Shown: piece after piece, positions 1 through 7,396 of the stretch
Position numbering within the stretch: position 1 is the stretch's first letter
How the letters are laid out: the number at the start of each line of letters is the position of its first letter
From: a virus
IMG/VR virus record: IMGVR_UViG_3300020147_000010
Location: 1 to 57,906 of that record
Direction: 5' to 3' (one strand)
DNA length: 57,906 nucleotides
Notes under the pieces: generated by a model
What the model was told of the DNA's origin: nothing
Database searches by the model: none
Seen by the model: the letters and a program-made list of their open reading frames with translations, nothing else
Position numbers and translations under genes: made by a program

Positions 1-1793
1 GTGATCGTGCTCGTGATGATGCCGATGTTCTGGATGAACCCGTTCATCACTTGCTGGATCATGTTCAGGCCCTGTTGCATCAGGGCCGGTCCCTGGGTCG
101 CCAGGGTGTTAAGCAGCGTCGGGATGAGCTCGCCCTGGATCGTCGCCACGACCTGGGGGAGGGCCTGGCCGATCCCTTGGATGATCGCCGTGATGATGTT
201 GATGCCCAGGAGGAGGAGCTGGGGCGCGGCGCTGATGAACGCGCTCAGGATCTGGGGGATGGCCTGGATCAGCGCCGTGGCGATGGTCGGCAGGGCGGTC
301 ATCAGGCCCGTGACCAGGCCCTGGATGAGCTGGAGCCCGGCCTGGATGAGCTGGGGGATCAGCCCGATGATGCCGGTGATCAGCGTCGTGGCGAGCTGGA
401 CCACGGCCGGGAGGAGCGTCGGCAGGGCGTTGACGATGCCGGTCACCAGGCCGTTGATCAGCGCTCCGGCGGCCTCCACGATCCGGGGCGCGCTCGCCAC
501 CAGCGCGTTGACCAGGCCGGTCACCAGCGAGACCACGCCCTGGACGATCTGGGGGATGATCGTCGGGAGGGCGTTCGCCAGCCCAGTCACCATCTGGAGA
601 ATGGCGTCCGTGACTTGCTCGCGGAAAGCGAGGATGTTCTGGATGATCGTCGGGAGATTGGCCGCCAGGTACTGGAGGCCCTGGCTCACCAGGCGCTGGA
701 TCGCACCCACGGCCCAGTCGAATACCTCGCCCCACGAGGAGAACCCGGTGGCGAACTCCCGAATGGCGACATAGGTACGCGCGGACCAGGCGATGAACTC
801 GCCCAGCTTGCTGATGATGAACTGGATTCCGTCGAAGAAATCACCGAAGAAAACGGCCAGCTCGGGCGCGGCTCCGGCGATGTTGTCGAACATATTGCGG
901 AGCGCGCCGCCGGTCTCGCTCAGCCCGGTGGCGAACGCTTGCATGATCGGGCCACTGGACTGGACCAGGTTGACGAACCCCGGGAGGGCGTTCTCCACCA
1001 GGCCGACCACGCCACCGGTCAGGACCGCGATCTGGGGAGCCAGGCCCTCGAACATCTGCCGGAGCTGGGGCGCGATGCGTACGGCCAGCTTCTCGAACTC
1101 GCCCAGCGCGCTGACCAGCGGCTGGAGCATCGGCTGGGCGGCGGCCGTGAACTCCGACTTGATCGTGTCGGTCAGGCTCTTGGCCGCGTTCTTGAGGGCG
1201 CTCTCCTCCTTCAGGAGCGCCACGGCCAGGCCGATACCGGCGAACCCGATCCCGGCCGCGATGCCCGCACCGATCAGCGAGCCGATGGCCGGGACGGCCG
1301 CGCCAGCGATGGCCCCCGCGATGCCGAGGCCCACGCCCACCAGTGCCGGTCCGGCGATGGCCGGGATGCGGCCCAGGCCCGCCGTCAGCGCGTTGGCGAA
1401 CAGCGTTGCGGTATCGGTGCCGGTCCGGCCGAACAGGCCCGCCAGGAACCGGCGGATGCCGCTCTCGTCGGTGTTGCGCTGGAGCCCCCGGCCGATGGCC
1501 TTCCCGGCCTCGCGCCCGGCCGCGTCACCGGCGGCCCGCCCGGCGCGCTCGCCCATCGCCACGAACCGGCCGTTGGCGTCGCGGAGCTTGCCGTCCGCGC
1601 CAACGGTGATGCCCTCCCCGAGCTCGCGCCCGGCCTCCAGCCCGCCCTTGCGCACACCGTCCGAGTCAATCGGGACGTTGACGGGCGTGATGTCGATCCG
1701 TGACAGTGCACGGTCAAGGTCGCGTTCGGTCTGCCGGGCGAAGTTGCGTACGTCGCCCTCAACCTCAACCCTGGCCTTGCCCACATCGGTCAC
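1..1793 (-). CDS. Tape measure protein, N-terminal part (runs off left edge)
   Basis: The minus frame opens at a GTG (1793) and stays open to base 1. Its last 100 codons are the same as the start of the open frame at the right end, so the whole protein is about 982 residues across the circle junction. Residues 1-110 are charged and Gly/Ala/Arg rich, residues about 143-194 form a long hydrophobic Gly/Ala segment, and the rest is repetitive amphipathic helix with recurring ALP..I/LVTGL/PQI units. That is typical of siphovirus tape measures, which set tail length and are ejected with the DNA. It lies just downstream of chaperone-like genes and just upstream of tail-tip genes, the canonical order. 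A TANNNT hexamer (TAGGCT, 1800-1805) lies six bases before the GTG, so the message may be leaderless. Confidence 0.92.
   Translation of the reverse strand, partial: MTDVGKARVEVEGDVRNFARQTERDLDRALSRIDITPVNVPIDSDGVRKGGLEAGRELGEGITVGADGKLRDANGRFVAMGERAGRAAGDAAGREAGKAIGRGLQRNTDESGIRRFLAGLFGRTGTDTATLFANALTAGLGRIPAIAGPALVGVGLGIAGAIAGAAVPAIGSLIGAGIAAGIGFAGIGLAVALLKEESALKNAAKSLTDTIKSEFTAAAQPMLQPLVSALGEFEKLAVRIAPQLRQMFEGLAPQIAVLTGGVVGLVENALPGFVNLVQSSGPIMQAFATGLSETGGALRNMFDNIAGAAPELAVFFGDFFDGIQFIISKLGEFIAWSARTYVAIREFATGFSSWGEVFDWAVGAIQRLVSQGLQYLAANLPTIIQNILAFREQVTDAILQMVTGLANALPTIIPQIVQGVVSLVTGLVNALVASAPRIVEAAGALINGLVTGIVNALPTLLPAVVQLATTLITGIIGLIPQLIQAGLQLIQGLVTGLMTALPTIATALIQAIPQILSAFISAAPQLLLLGINIITAIIQGIGQALPQVVATIQGELIPTLLNTLATQGPALMQQGLNMIQQVMNGFIQNIGIITSTI
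1701..1716. promoter_or_regulatory. TGAC-N8-GTCA site inside tape measure gene
   Basis: Intragenic copy of the dispersed palindrome, core AGTGCACG. On the coding strand it reads CTT GAC ... TCA (Leu-Asp...Ser), residues 26-31. Confidence 0.75.
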
Positions 1794-1812
1794 GTGACCA
1801 GCCTACGGGGCT

Positions 1813-1828
1813 TGACAATGCCCCGTCA
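1813..1828. promoter_or_regulatory. TGAC-N8-GTCA site upstream of tape measure gene
   Basis: Intergenic copy (core AATGCCCC) between the divergent tape measure gene and the plus-strand HTH gene. Read on the minus strand, TGACGG lies about 17 bases before TAGGCT, so the site would overlap the -35 of a tape-measure promoter. Confidence 0.7.
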
Positions 1829-1865
1829 TTCCGGTGCAAGGGGGCATCTCGCGTAGGATGGCCGG

Positions 1866-2294
1866 ATGGATGTCTCGCGCGCTCAGCTCTCGAACCTCGG
1901 GGACGAGGTGGTCCTGGAGGACCCTGGGTTCCCCTGGACGGTCCGAGTCCGGCTGTCCAAGGATGCGGACCGGCCGGTCGTCCTGAGCCTCGCTGTGGAG
2001 TCCAGGGACGGCCAGCCGGTCAGCTCCACCGTGCTGGCCCAGATCCCGGTCCGCCAGCTCGCCAGCGTGGCCGCCAGCGCCCTGAAGGGCGAGGGGGAGG
2101 CCCAGTACAGGATGCTGGCTCAGCCGCGCCCCAGGGGCTCTAGGAGCTGGCCGCCCGAGCACTACCGGAACGTCCACCGCGTGGCGGCCTGGGCACGCGC
2201 GACGGGCCGCCCCGGCGGCGCGGCTGGGGCTGTGGCGGAGTTTTGGGAGGTCCACTACCGGACGGCTCGGCGCTGGCTACGGGAGCCGGTTTAG
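1866..2294 (+). CDS. Small protein with C-terminal helix-turn-helix-like segment
   Basis: 142 residues. The N-terminal 80 residues look like a small beta-rich domain. Residues about 97-140 (HYRNVHRVA...AVAEFWEVHYRTARRWL) match the pattern of short helix-turn-helix segments common in Streptomyces mobile-element proteins, where AVAxxxxVxxxTAxRW forms the recognition pair. A TANNNT hexamer (TAGGAT, 1854-1859) sits six bases before the ATG, so the mRNA is probably leaderless. It is alone on the plus strand between divergent tail genes, which suggests a moron-type insertion. DNA binding is inferred from pattern only, and its 3' end overlaps the opposite-strand chaperone frame by about 155 bases. 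Confidence 0.7.
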   Translation: MDVSRAQLSNLGDEVVLEDPGFPWTVRVRLSKDADRPVVLSLAVESRDGQPVSSTVLAQIPVRQLASVAASALKGEGEAQYRMLAQPRPRGSRSWPPEHYRNVHRVAAWARATGRPGGAAGAVAEFWEVHYRTARRWLREPV

Positions 2295-2832
2295 GCCGGG
2301 GTCCGGCCATCGCCTCGAACTCGCTCACCACGCGCTCGCTCGGGCGGCGCTTCTTGCCCGGCTGGGTCAGGCTCTCGTCCTCCAGCAGCGCCTCGAACTT
2401 GGCCTGGGTCTCCTCGTCCGGGAACCGGCTGGTGACCTCGGCGTAGATGGCGTCCAGCGCCGCGCCCAGCGGCGCGTCCTCCCAGCGGAACCCCCGGCGC
2501 ATCAGCGCGCCGTTGATGCTCGCCCAGTGCATGTTCGCCACCGAGGCCAGCACCACGCACACGTGGACCGAGCGTCCGGCGGCGGCCTCCAGGGCGTCCG
2601 TCAGCGCCGGGCCGAGCTCGGCCTGGTCCACCTCCCCGGACAGGAGGAGGTCGTCCAGGTTGAACGGGTCCTCCGGGCTTGACACTACAAAGTCAAGGAT
2701 CTCGGTCAGGTCGCCGGAGGTCAGCACCGGCCACCAGTCCACAGCCGAGAGGGCCGGAACGTCGTACGTCCGGCCCCCCAGCTCCAGCTCGATGGCCCAG
2801 CACCGCATCGACGCGAGCGGGTCCACCTCCAC
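2140..2832 (-). CDS. Putative tail assembly chaperone (second)
   Basis: 230 residues from a GTG that follows the upstream stop by one base; an ATG eight codons later (2808) is an alternative start. The first 175 residues are acidic and helical (ELELGG..., LDDLLLSGEVDQAELG, alanine-rich helices), as in chaperones that sit directly before tape measure genes. The last ~50 residues, Pro/Arg/Gly rich, are antisense to the HTH gene at 1866 and may not be a conserved part. A shift of frame near 2300 would end translation at a TAA at 2291, so programmed frameshifting is possible but not shown. The assignment rests on position and composition. Confidence 0.6.
   Translation of the reverse strand: MEVDPLASMRCWAIELELGGRTYDVPALSAVDWWPVLTSGDLTEILDFVVSSPEDPFNLDDLLLSGEVDQAELGPALTDALEAAAGRSVHVCVVLASVANMHWASINGALMRRGFRWEDAPLGAALDAIYAEVTSRFPDEETQAKFEALLEDESLTQPGKKRRPSERVVSEFEAMAGPRPKPAPVASAEPSGSGPPKTPPQPQPRRRGGPSRVPRPPRGGRSGSARAASS
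2680..2695. promoter_or_regulatory. TGAC-N8-GTCA site inside chaperone-like gene
   Basis: Core ACTACAAA. In the coding frame it reads CTT GAC TTT GTA GTG TCA (LDFVVS). Confidence 0.75.
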
Positions 2833-2833
2833 G

Positions 2834-3205
2834 TCAGCCCGCCAGGCTCCGGGCCAGCTCCAGGAGCCGGTCCACCGTGGCGGACGGCGGCGCGCCGTCC
2901 CACTTGGGCGCGTGCTCGCGCTCGGGCACGGCCGCGAAGTCGTCCCAGTGCGCCAGCTTGTAGTGGTACGTGATCGTGCCGGTGGGGAGCTCGATCCCCA
3001 CGATGAAATACCCGCCCTCGAACATGGGCGAGTCGTCCGGGTGGTGAGCCTTGCTCCGCCAGGAGTCCCCGGCGCTGGCGGCGGCACCGGCCAGGACGGC
3101 GGTCAGCGCGCGCCGGTGGTCGTACAGCTCGCTGAACGTGTGGTGGCCGTCCGAGGTGTCGCTGGGCGCGTCGTCCTTCCAGACCATCTGGCGCGGCTGG
3201 GTCAT
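2834..3205 (-). CDS. Conserved small phage protein, function unknown
   Basis: 123 residues. The ATG overlaps the previous stop as ATGA, so it is translationally coupled. The sequence follows a pattern I know from many unrelated phages: a Trp-Lys segment after an N-terminal helix, then GGYFIVGIELPTG, then ITYHY...WDDF, and a final KWDG...ATVDRLLELA. It looks like a small alpha/beta fold with no catalytic motif that I can name. Its place between tail chaperone genes is unusual for this family, which is often found in accessory regions. Confidence 0.7.
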   Translation of the reverse strand: MTQPRQMVWKDDAPSDTSDGHHTFSELYDHRRALTAVLAGAAASAGDSWRSKAHHPDDSPMFEGGYFIVGIELPTGTITYHYKLAHWDDFAAVPEREHAPKWDGAPPSATVDRLLELARSLAG

Positions 3206-3561
3206 CGGCCCGGCTCCTCGAACAGCGGCGGGTCCACCACGATCTGGGGGCGCGGCACCGAACCGGCGCGGCCGGTGCTGTCCTTGATCCCGGCGCGGAC
3301 GGCCGCGTCCTTGGCCTGGATGAGCGTGTTCAGCGCGGTGGTGAGCTCGGGGGAGTCGGTCTCGATCTCCACCACCAGCTCCACGGCGGTCTGGTAGAAC
3401 GGCCGCGAGTAGCGCTGGAGCGGTTCGGGGAGGTGCGAGAAGGTCAGCCACTGGAGGGCGTCACGCACGCCCGGGTGGCGACCCTCGGTCAGGTGCTCGG
3501 CGTGCTCGCGCGTCCCGAGCTGGGACGCCGGGTTCGGCTCACGGGTGCCCAGGGGCATCAT
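3202..3561 (-). CDS. Helical-hairpin protein, possible Acb2-like nucleotide sponge
   Basis: 119 residues with a good ribosome site (GGAGG nine bases before ATG). The core, residues about 38-88, reads as a helical hairpin: WLTFSHLPEPLQRYS, then TAVELVVEI, then SPELTTALNTLIQAKDAAVRA. This resembles the short hairpin family that includes Acb2/Tad1 anti-CBASS sponges (Q-R-Y, a helix, P-x-T/S-x-x-x-A-x-x-L-x-x-A-K/V-x-x-A-x-x-A), but the match is by eye and distant. The C-terminal 30 residues are Pro rich. It is coupled by 4-base overlaps to both neighbours. An unrelated tail-assembly role is also possible. Confidence 0.5.
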   Translation of the reverse strand: MMPLGTREPNPASQLGTREHAEHLTEGRHPGVRDALQWLTFSHLPEPLQRYSRPFYQTAVELVVEIETDSPELTTALNTLIQAKDAAVRAGIKDSTGRAGSVPRPQIVVDPPLFEEPGR

Positions 3562-3686
3562 GCGGTCTTCCTCCGTCGCTTCTTGGGGCGGAACGAGAGC
3601 TGGAGGGGGAGGAGCCGCTGGCGCTCCAGCTTGGCCGCGCGGCGCTCGGCCGCGCGGCGCTGGGTCCGCCTCCCCCGGCTGTTCAT
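3558..3686 (-). CDS. Very small basic protein, or frameshift extension of chaperone
   Basis: 42 residues, about one third Arg/Lys (RRTQRRAAERRAAKLERQR core). Its ATG overlaps the stop of the upstream chaperone gene (ATGA), and its own stop overlaps the next start. Siphovirus tail chaperones often have a C-terminal extension made by frameshifting, and this frame follows a Lys/Ala/Arg-rich tail of similar composition. It could therefore be that extension rather than a free protein. Confidence 0.5.
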   Translation of the reverse strand: MNSRGRRTQRRAAERRAAKLERQRLLPLQLSFRPKKRRRKTA

Positions 3687-4117
3687 CGGGCCTTGCCCGG
3701 GGCCGCCTTCTTGCGCGTGGCCTTCTTGGCCGGGGCCGCCTTCTTGGCGGCGCGCCGGTCGGCGCGGTTGCCGTTCTCCTCGGCGTAGGTGGCGAACGCA
3801 TCCACCGTGCCGTTGATGATCTTGGCCGTGTCCATCAGCCCGATGGTCCCGGCCAACATCTCGTCGTCCAGCCACTCCTTGTCCGTGTCGTGGACCAACA
3901 GCGAGTCGATGATCAGGCGCGTCCGCTCCAGGGCGCGCATCACCTGCTCGCCGTTCCAGCCGGACACGTCCGCACCCTGGAGCTGGCGAAGCGTGCGCTT
4001 CCACACCAGGAGCTGTTCGGGGCTCGGCATCCGGACCCAGAGCTGGCGGCCCGCGAACGGGATCTCCAGCTCGGGCATCGTGGCGGCCTCGGCCGCCGGG
4101 GTCTCCTGTTCGGTCAT
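3683..4117 (-). CDS. Tail assembly chaperone (first)
   Basis: 144 residues. An acidic N-terminus is followed by a helical core (LWVRMPSPEQLLVWKRTLRQL..., then an LDDEMLAGTIGLMDTAKII segment) and ends in NRADRRAAKKAAPAKKA-type Lys/Ala/Arg residues. This composition and the C-terminal ADRRA motif recur in actinophage tail assembly chaperones upstream of the tape measure. The start codon lies six bases after TATGGT (4124-4129), so the transcript is probably leaderless and driven by the GAGATG-type promoter. Confidence 0.75.
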   Translation of the reverse strand: MTEQETPAAEAATMPELEIPFAGRQLWVRMPSPEQLLVWKRTLRQLQGADVSGWNGEQVMRALERTRLIIDSLLVHDTDKEWLDDEMLAGTIGLMDTAKIINGTVDAFATYAEENGNRADRRAAKKAAPAKKATRKKAAPGKAR

Positions 4118-4151
4118 GATGTCACCATACCCCAGGGTGGGAGGACATCTC
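4118..4151 (-). promoter_or_regulatory. GAGATG-type promoter, leaderless, for tail chaperone
   Basis: Minus-strand order: GAGATG (4146-4151), 16 bases, TATGGT (4124-4129), six bases, ATG. The same layout with 16-base spacing occurs before the small terminase gene and a fibre gene. The GAGATG follows directly on the TGA stop of the upstream gene. Confidence 0.6.
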
Positions 4152-4566
4152 AGCCGATGGTGACCGTGAACCCCTCCTGGGCGGCCACCTCGCGGAACCC
4201 GGTGGACAGGTACGGCCGCCCGGCGCGCGCTGGCTGGCGGACCTGGCGCGCGTAGACCACGCGGCCGTCCACCACGAACCGGAGCTTGCCGCCCGGCCGC
4301 TTGGCCCGGATGGTCAGCGCCCGGCGGCCGTTGTGCACGGCCGCCGCATACTCCGCCGTGTACTCCACGCCCCCGATGACCAGCGCCCCGGCGTCGCGCC
4401 CGAGCTCCATCCGGCCGGACGCCCGGAGGTTGCCGGTGTCCACCGGGACCAGCACCTGGGAGCGGGTGTACGTCCGGCGGACCACCCGGTTGACCTTCTT
4501 GCGCGCCTCGTCCATCCCCACGCCGTGGAGGGTCGCCCGGTCGATGCGGAGCGAGTGAGCAGCCAT
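4150..4566 (-). CDS. HK97 gp10-like tail completion / head-tail joining protein
   Basis: 138 residues. It contains the VPVDTGNLRASG motif (residues about 38-49), then VEYTAEYAAAVHNG, and a C-terminal RPYLSTGFREVA, the usual order in HK97 gp10-like proteins that join tail to head. The ATG lies six bases after TACGCT, so it may be leaderless, and it is divergent from the small plus-strand gene at 4619. Its position between the adaptor genes and the tail chaperones supports the call. Confidence 0.85.
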   Translation of the reverse strand: MAAHSLRIDRATLHGVGMDEARKKVNRVVRRTYTRSQVLVPVDTGNLRASGRMELGRDAGALVIGGVEYTAEYAAAVHNGRRALTIRAKRPGGKLRFVVDGRVVYARQVRQPARAGRPYLSTGFREVAAQEGFTVTIG

Positions 4567-4583
4567 GCGGCCAGCGTACCGGG

Positions 4584-4612
4584 TTGCCACATAGCCGTGA
4601 TGACTGTAAGGT
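4584..4612 (+). promoter_or_regulatory. Promoter for small plus-strand gene
   Basis: TTGCCA (4584-4589), 17 bases, TAAGGT (4607-4612), then six bases to the ATG. A member of the main promoter family, with a degenerate -35 and no exact palindrome. Confidence 0.65.
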
Positions 4613-4618
4613 TGAACC

Positions 4619-4783
4619 ATGAGTGACGACAAGATCACCAAGAAGCGTTCCGACCCGTACGGCCGTGACTGCCCGGCGGCCCAGCCGATGTGCCCGTGTG
4701 GCGCTCGCGGGTGCGCGCGAGCCGCCGAGCACGCGCGCACGATGGCCCCGGTGTCCACTCGCCGGTGGCGCTGGCGGCGCTGA
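4619..4783 (+). CDS. Small Cys-rich protein, unknown
   Basis: 54 residues (MSDDKITKKRSDPYGRDC...). A Cys-x-Cys-x-x-x-x-Cys cluster (CPCGARGC) in the middle could bind zinc, and the C-terminus is Arg/Trp rich. It has its own promoter, is probably leaderless, and is alone on the plus strand inside the head-tail module. Its stop codon is the first half of a TGAC-N8-GTCA site. I do not recognise the family. Confidence 0.6.
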   Translation: MSDDKITKKRSDPYGRDCPAAQPMCPCGARGCARAAEHARTMAPVSTRRWRWRR

Positions 4784-4796
4784 CACTCCAGCGTCA
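4781..4796. promoter_or_regulatory. TGAC-N8-GTCA site at gene end
   Basis: Core ACTCCAGC. TGA of the palindrome is the stop codon of the 54-residue gene. Confidence 0.75.
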
Positions 4797-4807
4797 ACGG
4801 GGCCGGG

Positions 4808-5350
4808 TCAGCTTGCTGGCCCGGCCTCGCTGCAATCACAGGCCGGACCCCGGAGCGTGACCGGCATCAGCCCGCCCACGCACCCGCCCTGGACCTCGAT
4901 CGGTTGCCAGACGCCGGGGAGCACGTTCCGCGCCCGGTTGGGCTTGGCCTCGATGAAACAGCACAGCGCGCGCCGCATGGCCGCCGCGCCGTCCATCACG
5001 CCCTGGACCGTGGCGTCCCACTCCTCGCCGGTCGGGATGCGGTCCTCGTCCCCCACGGGCGCGCACCGGACGAACCCGAGCTCCAGGGTCACGCCCCAGG
5101 CGCTGATCCCCTTGGGCTGGGGCTGGGCGTCCTGGACCGGGAACGCGGCCGAGCTCGGGAAGAACGAGGCCGGGCGGACCCAGGCCAGCCCCTCGCAACA
5201 CTCGTCCTGGAAGGTGCTCAGGAGGTGGGAGACCACGTTCCCCGCCCGGAGCTGGACGTAGGCCGGGGGATCGTCCAGCTTGGCGAGCTCCTGGGCGTAG
5301 CACTCCAGCAGCTCGCGCGCCAGCGGCATCACCAGCGGGTCCGCGCTCAC
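4808..5350 (-). CDS. Neck / head-tail connector protein (probable tail terminator position)
   Basis: 180 residues from a GTG overlapping the upstream stop (GTGA). Notable are a Cys-Cys pair in QDECCEGLAWVRPAS, an LELGFVRCAP strand, a helix with MRRALCCF, and a Cys-x-Cys end. I have seen this arrangement in actinophage neck regions. Lying between the adaptor and the gp10-like gene, it is in the slot of a head-tail stopper or tail terminator. The exact role is inference. Confidence 0.6.
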   Translation of the reverse strand: MSADPLVMPLARELLECYAQELAKLDDPPAYVQLRAGNVVSHLLSTFQDECCEGLAWVRPASFFPSSAAFPVQDAQPQPKGISAWGVTLELGFVRCAPVGDEDRIPTGEEWDATVQGVMDGAAAMRRALCCFIEAKPNRARNVLPGVWQPIEVQGGCVGGLMPVTLRGPACDCSEAGPAS

Positions 5351-6174
5351 GAGCCCGCCCCGATCACGGTCACCCGGTCGCACGACTCGGGGAGGTCGGG
5401 CGAGAGCAGCACCGGCGGACGCTGGCGGCGGCCGGGGTTGTACGTCGCCACCACGTCGTCCACCTCGCGGATGCCGGTCTTGCCGTCCGCCGGAGCCGGG
5501 GCCTCCAGCTCCACCTCCACGCCCTGGCGGGACAGCCGGGTCATCTTGGCCGGGAGACGGCACGCTCCGGCCTCGCTGGGCGTCAGGGCCTTGGCGTACT
5601 CACAGGCCAGGAGCGCCGTCGCCACCTGGAGGGGGAGCGGGACGGCGGTCCCCAGGCCGTACGTGACCTCAAACGTCCCGGCCTCCCCGGGCTCGTCGTT
5701 CATCCGCTGGCACGCGGGCCAGCACTGGCCGTCGATGCGGACCAGGAGGTAGACGCCCCCGGTCACGTCCACCCGGTACGCGCTCGGGGGGACCAGCTCG
5801 GAGCCCACGAGCACCGCGCCGATACTGGCGACCGGCCCCCGGAGCACCACGGCGCACGCCGAGTTGCCACAGCACGCCACGGCGCACCCGGAGTTGAACC
5901 ACTGGCCCGCGAACAGGAACGGGCCGCCCGGCACGCCGAGGCCGCTCAGGCCGGGCGCAACCGGCCAGGTCTGGTACGCGATGCCCTCGCCGCGCTGGGC
6001 CTGGCTGGGCCGCACGGTCACCGGGCACACGCCGAACCGGCGGCCGGTGGCCGCCCAGAGGAACGAGGAGGCGAGCGCCAGCGCGGTGGTCTTGGTGGCC
6101 TCGGGCTTCTCGGCCCAGCCCTCGCACACGCCCAGCTCTACGGGGTCCACGTCCCAGTCACACGGTGCCGCCAT
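5347..6174 (-). CDS. Head-to-tail adaptor protein
   Basis: 275 residues with a strong ribosome site (GGAGGAGG). The N-terminal helix ATKTTALALASSFLWAATG followed by RRFGVCPVTVRP is the hallmark of the actinophage head-to-tail adaptor family (HK97 gp6-like). Several Cys pairs follow (CAVACCGNSAC), then an AYRVDVTGGVYLL strand and a C-terminal helix ATALLACEYAKAL. It forms the ring below the portal. It is coupled to the next gene by GTGA. Confidence 0.8.
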   Translation of the reverse strand: MAAPCDWDVDPVELGVCEGWAEKPEATKTTALALASSFLWAATGRRFGVCPVTVRPSQAQRGEGIAYQTWPVAPGLSGLGVPGGPFLFAGQWFNSGCAVACCGNSACAVVLRGPVASIGAVLVGSELVPPSAYRVDVTGGVYLLVRIDGQCWPACQRMNDEPGEAGTFEVTYGLGTAVPLPLQVATALLACEYAKALTPSEAGACRLPAKMTRLSRQGVEVELEAPAPADGKTGIREVDDVVATYNPGRRQRPPVLLSPDLPESCDRVTVIGAGS

Positions 6175-6208
6175 CAGCTCCTCCTCCAGTCGGCTCCAGA
6201 GTACGGGA

Positions 6209-6241
6209 CAGGCCCGCCGGGATACCTCCCCGGCGGGCCTG
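6209..6241. terminator. Hairpin terminator
   Basis: Inverted repeat CAGGCCCGCCGGG / CCCGGCGGGCCTG with an eight-base loop, between the 58-residue gene and the adaptor gene. Confidence 0.7.
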
Positions 6242-6242
6242 T

Positions 6243-6258
6243 TGACTGTTCAGTGTCA
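6243..6258. promoter_or_regulatory. TGAC-N8-GTCA site at gene end, next to terminator
   Basis: Core TGTTCAGT. On the minus strand its TGA is the stop codon of the 58-residue gene, and the terminator stem starts two bases further on. Confidence 0.75.
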
Positions 6259-6432
6259 GGCGGGTCGATCCCGCTTGTGGATGTCGTTGGCCTGGCGGCG
6301 CATCACACCCGCGATGTCCGGGTCAGCGGACACGGCCCGGTCCTTCTCGTTCTGGGTGGCCGTGTCCTCGCTCCGGGTCCTGGGGTTGTCCTTGCCCGTG
6401 TTGCGGCCCTTGTTCCCGCCCTTGTTACCCAC
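6256..6432 (-). CDS. Small basic protein, unknown
   Basis: 58 residues from GTG (6432), beginning MGNKGGNKGRNTGKDN. It is Gly/Asn/Lys rich at the start, charged in the middle and ends in IHKRDRPA. There are only three bases between its GTG and the upstream stop. No family recognised. It is probably a minor accessory in the late operon. Confidence 0.6.
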   Translation of the reverse strand: MGNKGGNKGRNTGKDNPRTRSEDTATQNEKDRAVSADPDIAGVMRRQANDIHKRDRPA

Positions 6433-6435
6433 GGG

Positions 6436-6621
6436 TCACTTCTTCTTCTTGAGGAACGCGGCGATGTCCCGGAGCCCGGAGCCCGGGGCCTGCTTGACCG
6501 CCTGGCCCTGGTTGTATTGCATCCCGGCCCCCTTCTTGGTGACCGCGATGACGTGATCGGTCTTCAGCGCCTGGGGGTGGTTCCGGAGCGCTTCCTTGGC
6601 CGCCTTCTCGCTTTTCTTCAC
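6436..6621 (-). CDS. Small Lys-rich protein, unknown
   Basis: 61 residues, starting MKKSEKAAKEALRNH and ending in four lysines. Predicted mostly helical and strongly basic, so nucleic-acid or capsid-interior contact is possible, but there is no motif. Driven by its own promoter at 6665-6693. Confidence 0.65.
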   Translation of the reverse strand: MKKSEKAAKEALRNHPQALKTDHVIAVTKKGAGMQYNQGQAVKQAPGSGLRDIAAFLKKKK

Positions 6622-6664
6622 CGTGTCCTCCTCCTGGACGAGGAACGTCCCCGCCTCGCCCTCT

Positions 6665-6693
6665 ACTTTACAGGCGTGACGGGGACGTGTCCA
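6665..6693 (-). promoter_or_regulatory. Promoter, near-palindromic operator
   Basis: Minus strand TGGACA (6688-6693), 17 bases, TAAAGT (6665-6670). The operator palindrome has one mismatch (GGAC instead of TGAC). Confidence 0.65.
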
Positions 6694-6703
6694 CTTGCTC
6701 CGG

Positions 6704-7396
6704 TCAGGAGCTCAGCGACTGGCAGCCACAGGACGGCTCCGGCGGAGCGAGCTGGGTCCAGATCGGGAGGTGGTGCGTGTCGCTCGGGATGGCCGTGAAC
6801 AGGGGAGCGGGGACGCCCGCCTGGTCGCGCACCACGTCGTACGGGCCGACGCCCCACGGCGTGCCCTTGCGGGTACGACCGGCCACCGTGAAGGTGATCA
6901 GGTCGTTGGTGATCACGATGTCCTCGGCCAGCGCGCCCTCCACCACCCAGGGGAGGAGGTTGTAGCCGTAGAACGGGAACGTGTCGCCGGGAAGGCACTC
7001 CTCCTCGGCGTTGCCCATCCACGCCTCCAGGGCGAAGTTGGCCGTGGCGAAGTCCGACTCCGTGACCGGGAACCCGATCGTGTTGCCCTGGTCGTCCTCG
7101 TACGGCTGGAGCCCGGTCACGATGGTGAACAGCTCCGGGTCCACCTCCTGGAACTGGATCGCCACGTCGTACCAGTTCAGCGACGGAGCACCGCGCTGGT
7201 TGATGATGGCGCGGCCCCGGGCGTTGCGCTGGAGGAAGCGTTCGCCCTCCTCGGCGCTCGGGGTCATCGTGATGGACACGAACCCGTCCGAGACGGCGTA
7301 CGCACAGTCCCCGAACTCGGGGTTGCCGCACTCGTCCAGGCGAGTCACGCGCATGGTCTCCCCCTGAAGGGGCTTGGCACACAGAAGGTTCGGCAC
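6704..7396 (-). CDS. Major tail protein (tail tube)
   Basis: 230 residues from a GTG overlapping the upstream stop by one base; an ATG 16 codons later is an alternative start. Beta-rich sequence with VSITMTPSAEEGERF, NWYDVAIQFQEVDPELFTI and an ITFTVAGRTRKGTP strand near the end, as in tail tube proteins of actinophages. The C-terminus holds a Cys-x-Cys. It lies after the capsid genes and before the neck genes, an order seen in several Streptomyces phages. Confidence 0.75.
   Translation of the reverse strand: MPNLLCAKPLQGETMRVTRLDECGNPEFGDCAYAVSDGFVSITMTPSAEEGERFLQRNARGRAIINQRGAPSLNWYDVAIQFQEVDPELFTIVTGLQPYEDDQGNTIGFPVTESDFATANFALEAWMGNAEEECLPGDTFPFYGYNLLPWVVEGALAEDIVITNDLITFTVAGRTRKGTPWGVGPYDVVRDQAGVPAPLFTAIPSDTHHLPIWTQLAPPEPSCGCQSLSS

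Noticed and set aside
431-524. TGAC-N7-GTCA words in the tape measure gene (431, 509) and at 9265
   Set aside because: Spacing is one base short, and in the tape measure gene they come from repeated LVTGLVNAL-type codons.
1803-2255. Minus-strand frame of 150 codons opposite the HTH gene
   Set aside because: The plus-strand product has regular secondary structure and an HTH-like end; the minus product is Arg/Pro/Gly rich without pattern.
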